From Bifidobacterium primatium (GTDB lineage: Bacteria > Actinomycetota > Actinomycetes > Actinomycetales > Bifidobacteriaceae): DNA of 64,000 nt. The position numbers were made by a program, and so were the translations under genes. The stretch lies in NCBI RefSeq assembly GCF_002802875.1, contig NZ_PEBI01000003.1, positions 124,001 through 188,000 of the forward strand. The letters run 5' to 3'. Position 1 is the stretch's first letter. Each line of letters opens with the position of its first letter. Below the pieces are notes generated by a model. The model did not search any database, was not told where the DNA came from, and saw nothing but the letters and a program-made list of their open reading frames with translations. Positions 1 to 7,846 of the stretch are shown in pieces.

Positions 1-54
1 ATGCTACGCCGCCGATGGCCGTCGTGGCGCTGGTGCAACATTCGTTTGTAAAAA

Positions 55-93
55 ATATCGTATTTCGATATAGTAATATTGTTATTCGATATA
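55..93 (+). promoter_or_regulatory. AT-rich operator-like region before the DUF2975/XRE pair
   Basis: An inverted repeat ATATCG-N5-CGATAT lies at 55-71. The 9-mer TTCGATATA occurs at 64-72 and again at 85-93, 21 bp apart (two helical turns). The stretch is far more AT-rich than its surroundings and sits just before the ribosome binding site of the first gene. I infer a promoter/operator, possibly bound by the XRE regulator encoded two genes on. There is no experimental support. Confidence 0.35.
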
Positions 94-120
94 TTTGATT
101 GCGTTATGGGAGGTGTGGTC

Positions 121-633
121 ATGTCGAAATACATGAATACCTGGGTGCTTGGCGGGCTCAAGGCCATCGTCGTGCTCATCTGGCTGGCGTGCCTGTGGGG
201 TCAGGTATTCGCCGTTCCGACGTTGAGCGCCGCGTTGGCCGGATTGTATCCGGGCCAGGCGGCGATGCGGTGGCCGTATCTGGTGCTGGGCGTGCTGTTC
301 CTGCTCTGCGTCGAAATGGCGTTCGTCGGCGTATGGCGTCTGTTCTCGCTGTCCGGTTCGGGCGTGGTGTTCACGGCTAAGGCGCGCCCCTGCGTGAATC
401 TCATCATCGGCGGGGCCTCCGTCGGCACGATGCTGACGGCCGTCGTGCTGGTCTGTTTCGTCGCGACCGGCTCGGCCGACGCCGCCATGCCGGCCATGGA
501 TTTCTTCAGCATCGTTGCGGTGTTGGGCGCGACATTGGTGGCCGAGATCGGGTTCATCCTGCTCATGGTCGTCATGAATGGTCTGCTGCGGGCGGCGACC
601 GACCAGTCCGACGAGTTGGAGCAGGTGATCTGA
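121..633 (+). CDS. DUF2975 family membrane protein
   Basis: A 170-residue integral membrane protein with about four hydrophobic segments (near residues 10-32, 47-72, 90-115 and 125-155). Size and topology fit the DUF2975 family, whose function is unknown but which is very often paired with a small XRE regulator, as here (next gene one base downstream). I chose the ATG at 121 because GGGAGGTG lies 5-12 bases before it; an upstream in-frame ATG at 79 has no such site. Family assignment rests on topology and gene pairing. Confidence 0.75.
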   Translation: MSKYMNTWVLGGLKAIVVLIWLACLWGQVFAVPTLSAALAGLYPGQAAMRWPYLVLGVLFLLCVEMAFVGVWRLFSLSGSGVVFTAKARPCVNLIIGGASVGTMLTAVVLVCFVATGSADAAMPAMDFFSIVAVLGATLVAEIGFILLMVVMNGLLRAATDQSDELEQVI

Positions 634-634
634 C

Positions 635-847
635 ATGACGATCCGCATCAATCTCGACGTCATGATGGCCAAACGCAAGATCGGCGTCGGCGAGCTCGCC
701 GACCGTGTCGGCATCACCCCGGCCAACGTGTCCATACTGAAGAACGGCCGCGCCAAGGCGGTGCGGTTCACTACGTTGGACGCGCTGTGCCGCGCGCTCA
801 ACTGCCAGCCCGGCGACATCCTCGAATGGGTGGACGATGACGAATAG
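635..847 (+). CDS. XRE-family helix-turn-helix regulator
   Basis: A 70-residue single-domain DNA-binding protein of the Cro/CI (YozG-like) type. The helix-turn-helix is clear: VGELADRVGITPANVSILKN in the first half, followed by LDALCRALNCQPGDILEW, a standard ending for this subfamily. It starts one base after the DUF2975 stop codon, so the two are translationally coupled. Members of this family usually autoregulate their own small operon; the AT-rich repeats at 55-93 are a possible target (inference). Confidence 0.85.
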   Translation: MTIRINLDVMMAKRKIGVGELADRVGITPANVSILKNGRAKAVRFTTLDALCRALNCQPGDILEWVDDDE

Positions 848-909
848 TCGAATGACGCCGACGACGAATGCCCGCTCATCGTCCATCACCACGGTGGCAT
901 AATCGGACT

Positions 910-1275
910 ATGAGTCGTTTTCTTTCACGTTGGCTGGTATTGACGATCGCGGCGGGCGTCATGGTGGCGCTGCTGCCCGGCATGGAGGCGGTGGGCGAGC
1001 CGCCGATTCTCGGCGTCGCCGCGTTCTCCCTGTTCCTGGCGCTCATCAACGCGTCCATCAAACCAGTGGTCCATCTGATTGCCCTGCCGATTTCCATCCT
1101 GAGCTTCGGCCTGTTCGCGCTGATTCTCAACTGGCTGTTCATGGAGCTGGCCTCATGGCTGGCGATGTCGTTGTTCAGCGTCGGCGTAATCATCCACGGG
1201 TTCCTGTGGGCGGTGCTCGGCTCGTTCATCATGGCCGTCGTCTCCGGCATCGTCGACGCCGTGATCGGTGAGTGA
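910..1275 (+). CDS. Phage holin family (YvlD-type) four-helix membrane protein
   Basis: A 121-residue protein made almost entirely of four hydrophobic helices, with the LALINASIKPVV segment typical of the family annotated as mycobacterial 4-TMS phage holin superfamily IV. Despite the name, chromosomal copies are not linked to phage lysis, and nothing phage-like is nearby. The ATG at 910 starts directly with MSRFLSRWLVL. An in-frame ATG at 868 would add a polar 14-residue tail lacking family character. The stop overlaps the next start (TGATG at 1273-1277). Confidence 0.7.
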   Translation: MSRFLSRWLVLTIAAGVMVALLPGMEAVGEPPILGVAAFSLFLALINASIKPVVHLIALPISILSFGLFALILNWLFMELASWLAMSLFSVGVIIHGFLWAVLGSFIMAVVSGIVDAVIGE

Positions 1276-1967
1276 TGTGCAGACGGTTCGCGCTTGATTT
1301 GGATTGGGATGCCGTGGCGGCGCGGTTCGCCGTGGACGACGACGATGTCAACGCCGACGCGTTGCCCGACCCCTCATACAACATCGCGCCCAGGCAGACC
1401 ATCGCAGTCGTTGCCCAGGGCCGGGACGGGCGTCGCCATCTGACCGGCGCCAACTGGTCGCTCATCCCCCGCTGGAGTACGACCGACGACCTGCCGTATC
1501 CCACGTACAACGCACGTGTGGAGTCGATTGCGTCCAAACCCACGTTCGCCGACTCCACGCGTTCCATGCGATGCCTCATCCCCGCGTCGGGATACTACGA
1601 ATGGCATGGCGTCAAGCCGTTCTACTTCCATGCCGGAGACGGCATGCCGCTGTATATGGCCGGACTGTACTCATGGTGGCGTGCCTCATCTGCGACCCCG
1701 TGGCTGCTGACGGCGACCATCATCACCTGCCAGGCCGTGGAGGGTCCGGCATCCGTGCACGACCGCATGCCCCTGCTGATGTCGCAGCCGTTATACGACG
1801 CGTGGCTGGACCCGGCCGTCGACGGTCCGACATTGCTGCCGCAAGTGCATACGGCCGGGGAATCGTTGTCCCGCGCGCTCGCCTTTCATGAGGTCGCACC
1901 GTTGGATGGTGACGGGCCCGAGCTCATCCGGCCCGTCACCCGCGAAGAGCCGCTTCGCTTATTCTGA
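1275..1967 (+). CDS. SRAP domain protein (YedK/HMCES family)
   Basis: A 230-residue SOS response-associated peptidase-like protein. This family forms a covalent thiazolidine link with abasic sites in single-stranded DNA, shielding them. The start must be the ATG at 1275 because the catalytic cysteine has to be residue 2 (MCRRF). The other hallmarks are visible: NARVES near residue 80, the glutamate in RCLIPASGYYEW near 97-108, and the histidine in HDRMPLLM near 161. The length is normal. The start overlaps the stop of the holin-like gene by one base. A GTG at 1272 would put an extra residue before Cys2 and block catalysis. Confidence 0.93.
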   Translation: MCRRFALDLDWDAVAARFAVDDDDVNADALPDPSYNIAPRQTIAVVAQGRDGRRHLTGANWSLIPRWSTTDDLPYPTYNARVESIASKPTFADSTRSMRCLIPASGYYEWHGVKPFYFHAGDGMPLYMAGLYSWWRASSATPWLLTATIITCQAVEGPASVHDRMPLLMSQPLYDAWLDPAVDGPTLLPQVHTAGESLSRALAFHEVAPLDGDGPELIRPVTREEPLRLF

Positions 1968-1979
1968 CCGATGCTCGGA

Positions 1980-2636
1980 TTACTCCGCCGAATGAGCGGC
2001 ATGATGGCCGCCATGCGCGTGCGCGGGAGCGGGCCTGGGACGCACCTTGGCGGTGAGGTATTCCGATTCGATCTTCCATACGGTCACGCTTCTGACCTGT
2101 GCGTCGGTGAATTCGACGTGGAGCATGTGCGCCTGATGCGCCATCAGCAGCTGCAGGCCATGGCGGCATGCGTCGAGATCGTCGACGATGGAGGCAATGC
2201 CGTTGCCGACGATGGATTTGAACGATTCGCCCCAGTTGCAGGCCGTGCGCCCCTCGACCACTTCGCAGTCCGTGCGCCCCTCGACCACTTCGCAGTCCGT
2301 GCGCATGGTGAACGCGACCGGCAGACGGTTGCCGGACGCACGAATGGCGTCAAGCCTGCGACCATGCGGCGCCGAGTGCATCCACAAAACGAGCCGTCCG
2401 TTTTCCCGGTCGTATTCGTAGCCGAAGTTGACCGGCACTACGGTCAGGCCCTCGACGTCCGTATATGCGACGTCGACGATGTCGCAGCCGTCGATGATCG
2501 AGGCGATGGACTGCGTGTCCGTGACCTCGCGGTCGGCCCGTCGCATGGGGCGCCTCTCCCCCGCAATCGTCCGCTCGTTCTCGCGACGGCGCACATGGCC
2601 GGCGCTGTCGTTCTCCTTTGCGTAGTCCACGCTCAT
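1980..2636 (-). CDS. Pyridoxamine 5'-phosphate oxidase-related flavin protein
   Basis: A 218-residue protein of the NimA-like/PNPOx-related split-barrel family, which binds flavin nucleotides. Supporting segments are REVTDTQSIASIIDGCDI, VPVNFGYEYD, LWMHSAPHGRRLDAI and CNWGESFKSIVGNG. The substrate is unknown. AGAGG sits six bases before the ATG at 2636; the ATG at 2639 is the alternative. The C-terminus is histidine-rich (HAHGGHHAAH). Oddity: nine residues (RTDCEVVEG) are repeated in tandem just before CNWG because of an exact 27-bp duplication. The gene is convergent with the SRAP gene. Confidence 0.8.
   Translation of the reverse strand: MSVDYAKENDSAGHVRRRENERTIAGERRPMRRADREVTDTQSIASIIDGCDIVDVAYTDVEGLTVVPVNFGYEYDRENGRLVLWMHSAPHGRRLDAIRASGNRLPVAFTMRTDCEVVEGRTDCEVVEGRTACNWGESFKSIVGNGIASIVDDLDACRHGLQLLMAHQAHMLHVEFTDAQVRSVTVWKIESEYLTAKVRPRPAPAHAHGGHHAAHSAE
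2245..2298. repeat. Exact 27-bp tandem duplication inside the PNPOx-like gene
   Basis: The 27 bases at 2245-2271 are repeated without a mismatch at 2272-2298. The reading frame is kept, giving two copies of RTDCEVVEG. Perfect identity suggests a recent slippage or recombination event. Confidence 0.9.
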
Positions 2637-2685
2637 CATCGGCCTCTTTCCCGTTCCGTCACGACGTCATGCCATTGCATCGCAA

Positions 2686-3714
2686 TTATGCCACGGCATT
2701 CGCGTTCACGGCTTCGGCGACGATGAGTTTTCTGCGCACCCATACCGGGGCGATCATGCGGCCGTGGCGTTGCAGATGAATCAGGATGGCGATGGCGAGA
2801 CCGCCAAGCACCAGCACCGGGATGATGCTGGCTTCAAGGCCGAAGGAGCCACCGGTCAGGAGTTCCGGTCCGTTCCATTGCGCGACCAGCCACGACTGCT
2901 GGGCTCCGGTGCCGGAGACGATCGAACCGAAGATGGGGCCTTCGGCGATGTTCCACATGGCGTGGAAGCCGATGCACCACCATAGGGAGCGCGTGGCCAG
3001 ATAGATGGCGCCGAACAGCAGCCCCGCCTCGATGGCGATGGCGATGCCGCCCCATAGGGTGCCGTCCGGATTGGTCACGTGAAGCAGGCCGAATACGAGC
3101 GCGGACACCGCCACCGCACCCCATGAGCCGAGACTCTCCTCGACCAGACGCAACAGGATGCCGCGCATCATGATTTCTTCGGCGACGCCTGCGGTCAGGC
3201 CCAACGTCAGCAAATCGGCCCACGGATCGTAGCCGGCATTGAATCCGACGATCCGGTATCCGCCAAGCAGCGCGATGATGCCGATGCTCACGGCGATGCA
3301 CACGAATGATGCGATGCCGCCGCGCACCAGATCTAGAGCGCGCATCGGCGCCAGTTCGGCCGGAAGGCGACGCCCCTCCATCGCCATCACGACGACCAGA
3401 TACGCGACGATCGCACCGAACAATTCGCCCCACGATACGAGCGTCATATCGGGGGTCACCCCTACTCCGGAGCCCGGCAACGCCGCCGATCCGCCGGAGC
3501 CGACGCCGATGACCGCAATCGCGGCGGCAATGAATATCACCACGAATACAAGGCCTCGCAAAGGCGCGCTGTAGCGTTTCTTGTCTTTCCCGTCATACCG
3601 GCGGACCGGATGGTCATCGGTCATCAAATCGGTTTGCCGGAATGACGGGACATCGCCCAGCAGCATCCCGTGTCCATCATTTGTCTGTCGAGTTGATTGT
3701 CTCACATCGCCCAT
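2686..3714 (-). CDS. CPBP family intramembrane metalloprotease
   Basis: A 342-residue polytopic membrane protein with the three CPBP (Rce1/Abi) motifs: the metal-binding glutamate pair and arginine in EEIMMRG, the histidine in FGLLHVTN, and the last histidine/asparagine in GFHAMWN. Family members are membrane-embedded proteases; several protect bacteria from their own or foreign bacteriocins. The first 45 residues are polar and cytoplasmic. The ATG at 3714 has AAGGGGAGC just before it; the frame stays open upstream to 3819 without a better site. The substrate is unknown. Confidence 0.85.
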   Translation of the reverse strand: MGDVRQSTRQTNDGHGMLLGDVPSFRQTDLMTDDHPVRRYDGKDKKRYSAPLRGLVFVVIFIAAAIAVIGVGSGGSAALPGSGVGVTPDMTLVSWGELFGAIVAYLVVVMAMEGRRLPAELAPMRALDLVRGGIASFVCIAVSIGIIALLGGYRIVGFNAGYDPWADLLTLGLTAGVAEEIMMRGILLRLVEESLGSWGAVAVSALVFGLLHVTNPDGTLWGGIAIAIEAGLLFGAIYLATRSLWWCIGFHAMWNIAEGPIFGSIVSGTGAQQSWLVAQWNGPELLTGGSFGLEASIIPVLVLGGLAIAILIHLQRHGRMIAPVWVRRKLIVAEAVNANAVA

Positions 3715-3870
3715 TGCAGCTCCCCTTCTCACGGATACACCGTAGTACGTGATTCCAGTATGGCATCGTCCCAATCGCGACACCATGGGCATCGCATCAA
3801 CGGCGAGAATCTCCGGCAAGCACTTCGCTGCCGAAAGTCACGCGATGGAGTACACGACACAATCGTTAAA

Positions 3871-3912
3871 CAACATGATGTTGAGCAATCATATATCCGC
3901 CGACACGTCGGC
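3871..3912. promoter_or_regulatory. Two palindromes between the CPBP gene and the 84-residue protein gene
   Basis: CAACAT-G-ATGTTG at 3871-3883 and GCCGAC-AC-GTCGGC at 3899-3912 are two different perfect palindromes 15 bp apart in an AT-rich stretch. They lie downstream of the minus-strand gene at 3966-4220 and upstream of the CPBP gene, so they could be operator sites for the latter. There is no U-tract, so a terminator is less likely. The rest of 3715-3965 shows nothing I can name. Confidence 0.3.
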
Positions 3913-3965
3913 CGTCCCTATGCAATGACTTCGACGGGAACTCGATTCGTCAAATAATCGAAATG

Positions 3966-4220
3966 TCAACGCCGGGTCTCGCGAATGGCGGCCTTGCAGG
4001 CCCATTTGGTGAGCAAATACTGTCCGTAACAACTGACGGCGATGACGCCGACCATGATTGCCGTGGATGCAATCGTCGGCACAAGGCCATCGCGGTTCTT
4101 CAACGCCTTCCACGGGCAGCAGCGCATGGGTCCATTGTCCACGATTTCGGGAGTGACATTTTCCATGTCGTCTGTCCCGTTCATGTTCCTGGCGTCATCG
4201 TTCCTGCAGTCAGCGTTCAT
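3966..4220 (-). CDS. Hypothetical 84-residue protein with one membrane helix
   Basis: I do not recognise this protein. It has an acidic, asparagine-rich N-terminal third, a short middle (MRCCPWKALKNRD) with two adjacent cysteines, one hydrophobic helix at about residues 47-70, and a basic tail ending in IRETRR. The ribosome binding site is very strong (AAGGAGG seven bases before the ATG), so it is probably translated. It lies next to, but is transcribed away from, an ABC transporter. It could be a small membrane peptide or regulator. It does not look like a lanthipeptide precursor and no modification enzymes are near. Confidence 0.6.
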   Translation of the reverse strand: MNADCRNDDARNMNGTDDMENVTPEIVDNGPMRCCPWKALKNRDGLVPTIASTAIMVGVIAVSCYGQYLLTKWACKAAIRETRR

Positions 4221-4313
4221 GACAATCCTCCTTGATTGAATACGTGCACCTATGCCACATTCAGCTTAGCAAGCGGCATCAATCGCGACCAACTCTCATG
4301 GGCGCTTACAGAG

Positions 4314-4333
4314 CCTCATCCTTGAGGATGAGG
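4314..4333. repeat. Perfect hairpin in the divergent intergenic region
   Basis: Arms CCTCATCC (4314-4321) and GGATGAGG (4326-4333) flank a TTGA loop. The hairpin lies between the start of the 84-residue protein gene and the ABC transporter operon, about 170 bases before the latter. There is no U-tract. It could act in the leader of the transporter mRNA. The rest of 4221-4501 is otherwise unremarkable. Confidence 0.35.
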
Positions 4334-4501
4334 AGCGCGTTCATCCTCATGACCGATGGAGATTCCACGTGGTCGGGAAGACCATAGAAACATAGCGTTT
4401 CCGCCGGTTGCAAGGAGCTAACAGCGTCGTTGCAGTATGCGGGCCTAGGCAAGGCATCCTTGGTCTCTGCCTTCAATCCCGTCTTTTCCGAAAGGTGAAC
4501 C

Positions 4502-5158
4502 ATGCCATCCATATCAGCGACCAATCTCTCGATCGGGTACAGGAATTCTCCGATCGTCAGCAACATCAACCTGAAGCTAAGGACGGGCAGGATCATCTGT
4601 CTGCTCGGAGCGAACGGCTCGGGCAAGACCACGTTGATGAAGACGCTGCTCGGGCGGATAAAGCCCGTTAGCGGGCAGGTCACATACAACCAGACGAATA
4701 TCAATGAGATGTCCGCGGCGATAGACCACCCGAGTTTCTTTCCCTACCTGAGTGGCAGACGGAACGTTGAGGTGGTTTCCGCGTTCTGGGGTCTGGATGT
4801 GGATCCGGAGACGGCGTTGAACAATGCAGGCATCGATCGCGCGGCACATGGACGGAAGGCGAAGGACTACTCGACCGGCATGAAGGAGCGTCTGGAACTC
4901 TGTCTCGCCCTCGTGCCGCGTCCAAGGTTCCTGTTCCTCGACGAGCCGCAGAACGGCCTGGACCCCGATGGCATAACCTCTCTGTCCGAAACGCTTCGCT
5001 CCTATCGGGACAAGGGGAACTGCGTCATCATCTCCACGCATCTGCTCCATGAAATCCAGGGAGTCCCGGACGAATGCATCATGATCCGTCATGGTCAAGC
5101 GGTTCAGGTCCCGGATCTGACCGGGGTGAACCTCGCGGACCTGTATCAGAGGAGGTAG
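4502..5158 (+). CDS. ABC transporter ATP-binding protein
   Basis: A 218-residue ATPase that powers an ABC transporter. Visible motifs: Walker A GANGSGKT (residues 36-43), signature STGMKERL in place of the classical LSGGQ (around 124), Walker B FLFLDEP and the switch histidine in IISTHLL. The short length and STGM-type signature are typical of exporters and of lantibiotic-immunity/drug-efflux ATPases. AAAGGTG precedes the ATG at 4502. It forms an operon with the two permease genes directly downstream. The substrate is unknown. Confidence 0.9.
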   Translation: MPSISATNLSIGYRNSPIVSNINLKLRTGRIICLLGANGSGKTTLMKTLLGRIKPVSGQVTYNQTNINEMSAAIDHPSFFPYLSGRRNVEVVSAFWGLDVDPETALNNAGIDRAAHGRKAKDYSTGMKERLELCLALVPRPRFLFLDEPQNGLDPDGITSLSETLRSYRDKGNCVIISTHLLHEIQGVPDECIMIRHGQAVQVPDLTGVNLADLYQRR

Positions 5159-5162
5159 GGTC

Positions 5163-5900
5163 GTGAGCGTCATTTCCCCCATTCGAACGCTGATCGCCTA
5201 CTACTGGAACGTGTGGTATTTTCTCGCCGCGATGTCCGGCGCCGTAGCGTCTCTCCTGCTGGGTGCCTGGATTTCAGGCGCGGCGAACGGGACCCCGATA
5301 ACCGGAGGGTATTGCGTCTATTTCACCGGCACCCAGCCGCTGATCTGCCTCTCGCTGCTCTTCGCATACGATGACAGGGTCTTGAAGGCGCACTACGGGG
5401 GCCTGCCCCGTCGAGTGTATTTCGCTTGGAAGCCGAGCTCGCTCAGAGCTGTATTCCGGGCTCTGGTACTGGCCGCTTTGAATCTGCTCGGCGTATTGTG
5501 CTTCGATGCCATCATGATTCTGGCGGGCGTCGAGATGCACCCGAACCTGGCCGCCGTTCTGCGTTTTGTTGTTCTGCAAAGCTTTTTGATTGCCCTGATC
5601 TACTCGATAATCGAGATCGTCGCCGATCCCAAGATTGCCGGAATCGTCTCGGGCATCCTGCTCTATCTGTGGGTCATCCTGCCGAGCAATCTTTCCGACT
5701 ATGCGACGCCCTACATTGCAGCCGCTCTACGGACCGTCGGCCTGAACCTGAACGGCACCGTGATGTCGCCGACGGAAGCGGGGAACCGACCGTCTATCGA
5801 CCCCGTGATGGGCGTGCCGATTGTGGTGCTCTGGGTCGCCTATGTTGTCGTCTATGTTCTGCTGAGCTGGTTCCATCGCAAAGGAGCGAACAAGAAATGA
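5163..5900 (+). CDS. ABC transporter permease (ABC-2-like), first subunit
   Basis: A 245-residue membrane protein with about six hydrophobic segments and no recognisable soluble domain. It begins with GTG at 5163; AGGAGG, inside the end of the ATPase gene, is seven bases upstream. Its stop overlaps the start of the next permease (ATGA). Position and topology indicate a permease partner of the preceding ATPase. The two permeases differ in sequence, suggesting a heterodimeric channel (inference). Confidence 0.75.
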   Translation: MSVISPIRTLIAYYWNVWYFLAAMSGAVASLLLGAWISGAANGTPITGGYCVYFTGTQPLICLSLLFAYDDRVLKAHYGGLPRRVYFAWKPSSLRAVFRALVLAALNLLGVLCFDAIMILAGVEMHPNLAAVLRFVVLQSFLIALIYSIIEIVADPKIAGIVSGILLYLWVILPSNLSDYATPYIAAALRTVGLNLNGTVMSPTEAGNRPSIDPVMGVPIVVLWVAYVVVYVLLSWFHRKGANKK

Positions 5901-6523
5901 AATCTCTGTTCCGCATTGAACACGTGGCATTGATCCGCCGGTCGACGCTTGCCTTCTTGGCAGTGCTTCTTCTTCCGTTGTTCTTTTTACGTTACGGGAA
6001 CATGGGTGCAGTGGTGCAGTCGGCAATGGTGATGGCGCTTCCCATAACCACGGCCGGTCTTGCCTTCTCCCATGCGAGGGTGCCCGGCTCGTATCGTTCC
6101 TTCAGCATCCACGAACGGCTCCTGTTGAGCTTTACCTTGAAATCGCTGTTGCTCGGTACCGCGGTCAACGTCTGCCTGACCTTGCTGTATGGATTTGCCA
6201 TCGGATTTGTCGTCAATGAGAGGCCTCTTTCACCGCATACCGTCCTGATGCTCGCATTCACCGGCGTCGTTCTTTCTCTGGCATGCTTCGTCCTGCGGCT
6301 CTGGACCAGTCCCCTTGTCTCCTGGAACGTTGTCGCTTTCTTCATCGTCGCCGGACTCACGGTGAGTTCCGGCATGTTCGAAAACGCACCGATCCTGCAC
6401 GCCGTCATACCGACCACATGGGTATTGAGCGGCGTAAGATTCGCTGGCTCCGTGATTCCGGTCGGCATCGCCGTCGTCATGATAAGCGCATGGCTGCTGC
6501 TCAAGGCGGTGAAACGCGTCTAG
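5897..6523 (+). CDS. ABC transporter permease-like membrane protein, second subunit
   Basis: A 208-residue protein with six predicted membrane helices and little else. The ATG at 5897 overlaps the preceding stop in an ATGA junction, a standard translational coupling, and MKSLFRIEHVALIRRS is a typical cytoplasmic lead-in. It completes a three-gene transporter (ATPase plus two permeases). There is no clear family match from sequence alone. About 190 bases of non-coding DNA follow, ending in the promoter of the next gene. Confidence 0.7.
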   Translation: MKSLFRIEHVALIRRSTLAFLAVLLLPLFFLRYGNMGAVVQSAMVMALPITTAGLAFSHARVPGSYRSFSIHERLLLSFTLKSLLLGTAVNVCLTLLYGFAIGFVVNERPLSPHTVLMLAFTGVVLSLACFVLRLWTSPLVSWNVVAFFIVAGLTVSSGMFENAPILHAVIPTTWVLSGVRFAGSVIPVGIAVVMISAWLLLKAVKRV

Positions 6524-6654
6524 TTGCCGAGGCTTCAGCGAATAGGCCGAACCATTGTTCGAGATCGGCGAGCGCGACGGGCTGCTATAGCACTGATAAA
6601 CGTCCCGGAACATCACTCATGCGAAACATCATGAGACCTCGGGAATTTTTAGCG

Positions 6655-6683
6655 TGAACCTATCGCGAGGTCACGGCTACCAA
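6655..6683 (+). promoter_or_regulatory. Putative ECF-type promoter of the VanZ-RDD gene
   Basis: TGAACC at 6655-6660 (preceded by CG) and TACCAA at 6678-6683 are separated by exactly 17 bases. The same arrangement occurs before the sigma factor gene and before the second ABC operon. A GAACC-type -35 with a short -10 at this spacing is usual for ECF sigma factors. The site ends 32 bases before the start codon. Confidence 0.6.
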
Positions 6684-6715
6684 CTATTACAAGTAGCCTT
6701 CAATGAGGAGTGATC

Positions 6716-7729
6716 ATGGGTTTTCTGTCGGCGTTTACGGTTCCGTTCTTGTTTGCGTTGGCGTTGTGGCCTGTTGTGTCCGTGGCGTTGACCGTTCCGG
6801 TGCTGGCGATGCTGTATCACCGCGATAACCGGCTTGGATTGCCAGCGGTCCTGTCCGCGTATGGCACGGTGCTGTATGCGATCGGCTTGCTGTGCTTCAC
6901 CTTGTACCCGCTGCCGGCCGATCCCGTCGCGTTCTGCGCCGTCCACCATCTGACGCCGCAGTTGGACCTGTTCCGGTTCATCACCGACATCCGTACTGAC
7001 GGGTTGGATGCGGTGCTGCAGATCGTGATGAACGTCGTGTTCTTCCTTCCGCTCGGGTTCATCGTCAGGCGCGTGTTCCGCCGCGGTCTTCCCACGGCTC
7101 TCGTCGCCGGGTTCCTGGTCTCGCTGCTGGTGGAGACGATGCAGCTGACGGGAGCGTTGGGCGTGTTCCCGTGCGCGTATCGCCTGTTCGACGTGGATGA
7201 TCTGGTGTGGAACACGTCGGGTGCGCTGACCGGGTACGGGTGCGCGCTGGTGTTCGATCGACTCCTGCCCGTGCGTGAGTCGGATGCGGTGACGGTGACC
7301 CATCCCGGTCTGATCCGGCGTCTGGTCGCGTTCCTCGTGGACATGGGCCTCGTGATGTCGGCGGCCCTGCCGTTGGCCGTCGCGGCGAACGTCGCCCACG
7401 CATTGGTCTCGGGCGTCCGGCCCGGCATGGATGCCGACCGCGTGTTGGGCGGGTTGGGGTTCTCGGGGCTGATGTTCCTGCTCATGCTGTTCGTCTTCGA
7501 GGTGCTGGTGCCCTGGCTGCGGGATGGGCGCACGTTGGGAGGCGGCTACACGCATATGACCTGCGAGACGGTCCCGCGCTCGGGCGCACGCCGGGTCCTG
7601 TTCTATATGGCGCGGTTCGCGGCGTTCGCCTGTCTGATGCTTGCCGGCATGCCGTGGCAGCCCGTGATCGCCCTTGCGCTTCTGGCGTTCTGGATGGTGT
7701 TCAGGCGCATGCCCTACGACCTGATCTGA
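6716..7729 (+). CDS. VanZ-RDD fusion membrane protein
   Basis: A 337-residue polytopic membrane protein with two domains. Residues 1-180 form a VanZ-like domain: TLYPLPADP, NVVFFLPLGF, SLLVETMQL and FDVDDLVWNTSGALTGY are hallmarks. Residues 195-337 form an RDD domain, starting RRLVAFLVDMGL. VanZ homologues reduce sensitivity to glycopeptides or other cell-wall agents in some Firmicutes; the role of the fusion is unknown. GAGGAG precedes the ATG at 6716. It has its own CGTGAACC-N17-TAC promoter, which suggests control by the sigma factor encoded next and a cell-envelope stress role. Confidence 0.88.
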   Translation: MGFLSAFTVPFLFALALWPVVSVALTVPVLAMLYHRDNRLGLPAVLSAYGTVLYAIGLLCFTLYPLPADPVAFCAVHHLTPQLDLFRFITDIRTDGLDAVLQIVMNVVFFLPLGFIVRRVFRRGLPTALVAGFLVSLLVETMQLTGALGVFPCAYRLFDVDDLVWNTSGALTGYGCALVFDRLLPVRESDAVTVTHPGLIRRLVAFLVDMGLVMSAALPLAVAANVAHALVSGVRPGMDADRVLGGLGFSGLMFLLMLFVFEVLVPWLRDGRTLGGGYTHMTCETVPRSGARRVLFYMARFAAFACLMLAGMPWQPVIALALLAFWMVFRRMPYDLI

Positions 7730-7760
7730 CGATTCTCCGGGCGTGTCGGCGCCCGTGCCG

Positions 7761-7789
7761 TGAACCGTCTGCGCGTTCCCCGCTACGTA
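7761..7789 (+). promoter_or_regulatory. Putative autoregulatory ECF promoter of the sigma factor gene
   Basis: TGAACC at 7761-7766 and TACGTA at 7784-7789 are separated by 17 bases, and CG precedes the first box. The spacing, the first box and the GC-TAC junction match the sites at 6655 and 9308. Autoregulation is common for ECF sigma factors. Confidence 0.6.
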
Positions 7790-7846
7790 AACCGATGGAT
7801 ACCCGTCTACGATGTGCCGTGGAAGGAGCCGCATACGCAGGATGAC

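Noticed and set aside
910-1275. A prophage remnant suggested by the holin-like gene
   Set aside because: No other phage genes are near and this holin-type family is common as a chromosomal membrane protein.
3966-4220. Lanthipeptide or other modified peptide precursor
   Set aside because: No modification or leader-peptidase gene lies nearby and the C-terminal part is a plain membrane helix with a basic tail.
4306-4704. A 132-codon minus-strand frame overlapping the start of the ABC ATPase gene
   Set aside because: More than half is the complement of the Walker A region; there is no ribosome binding site and no family feature.
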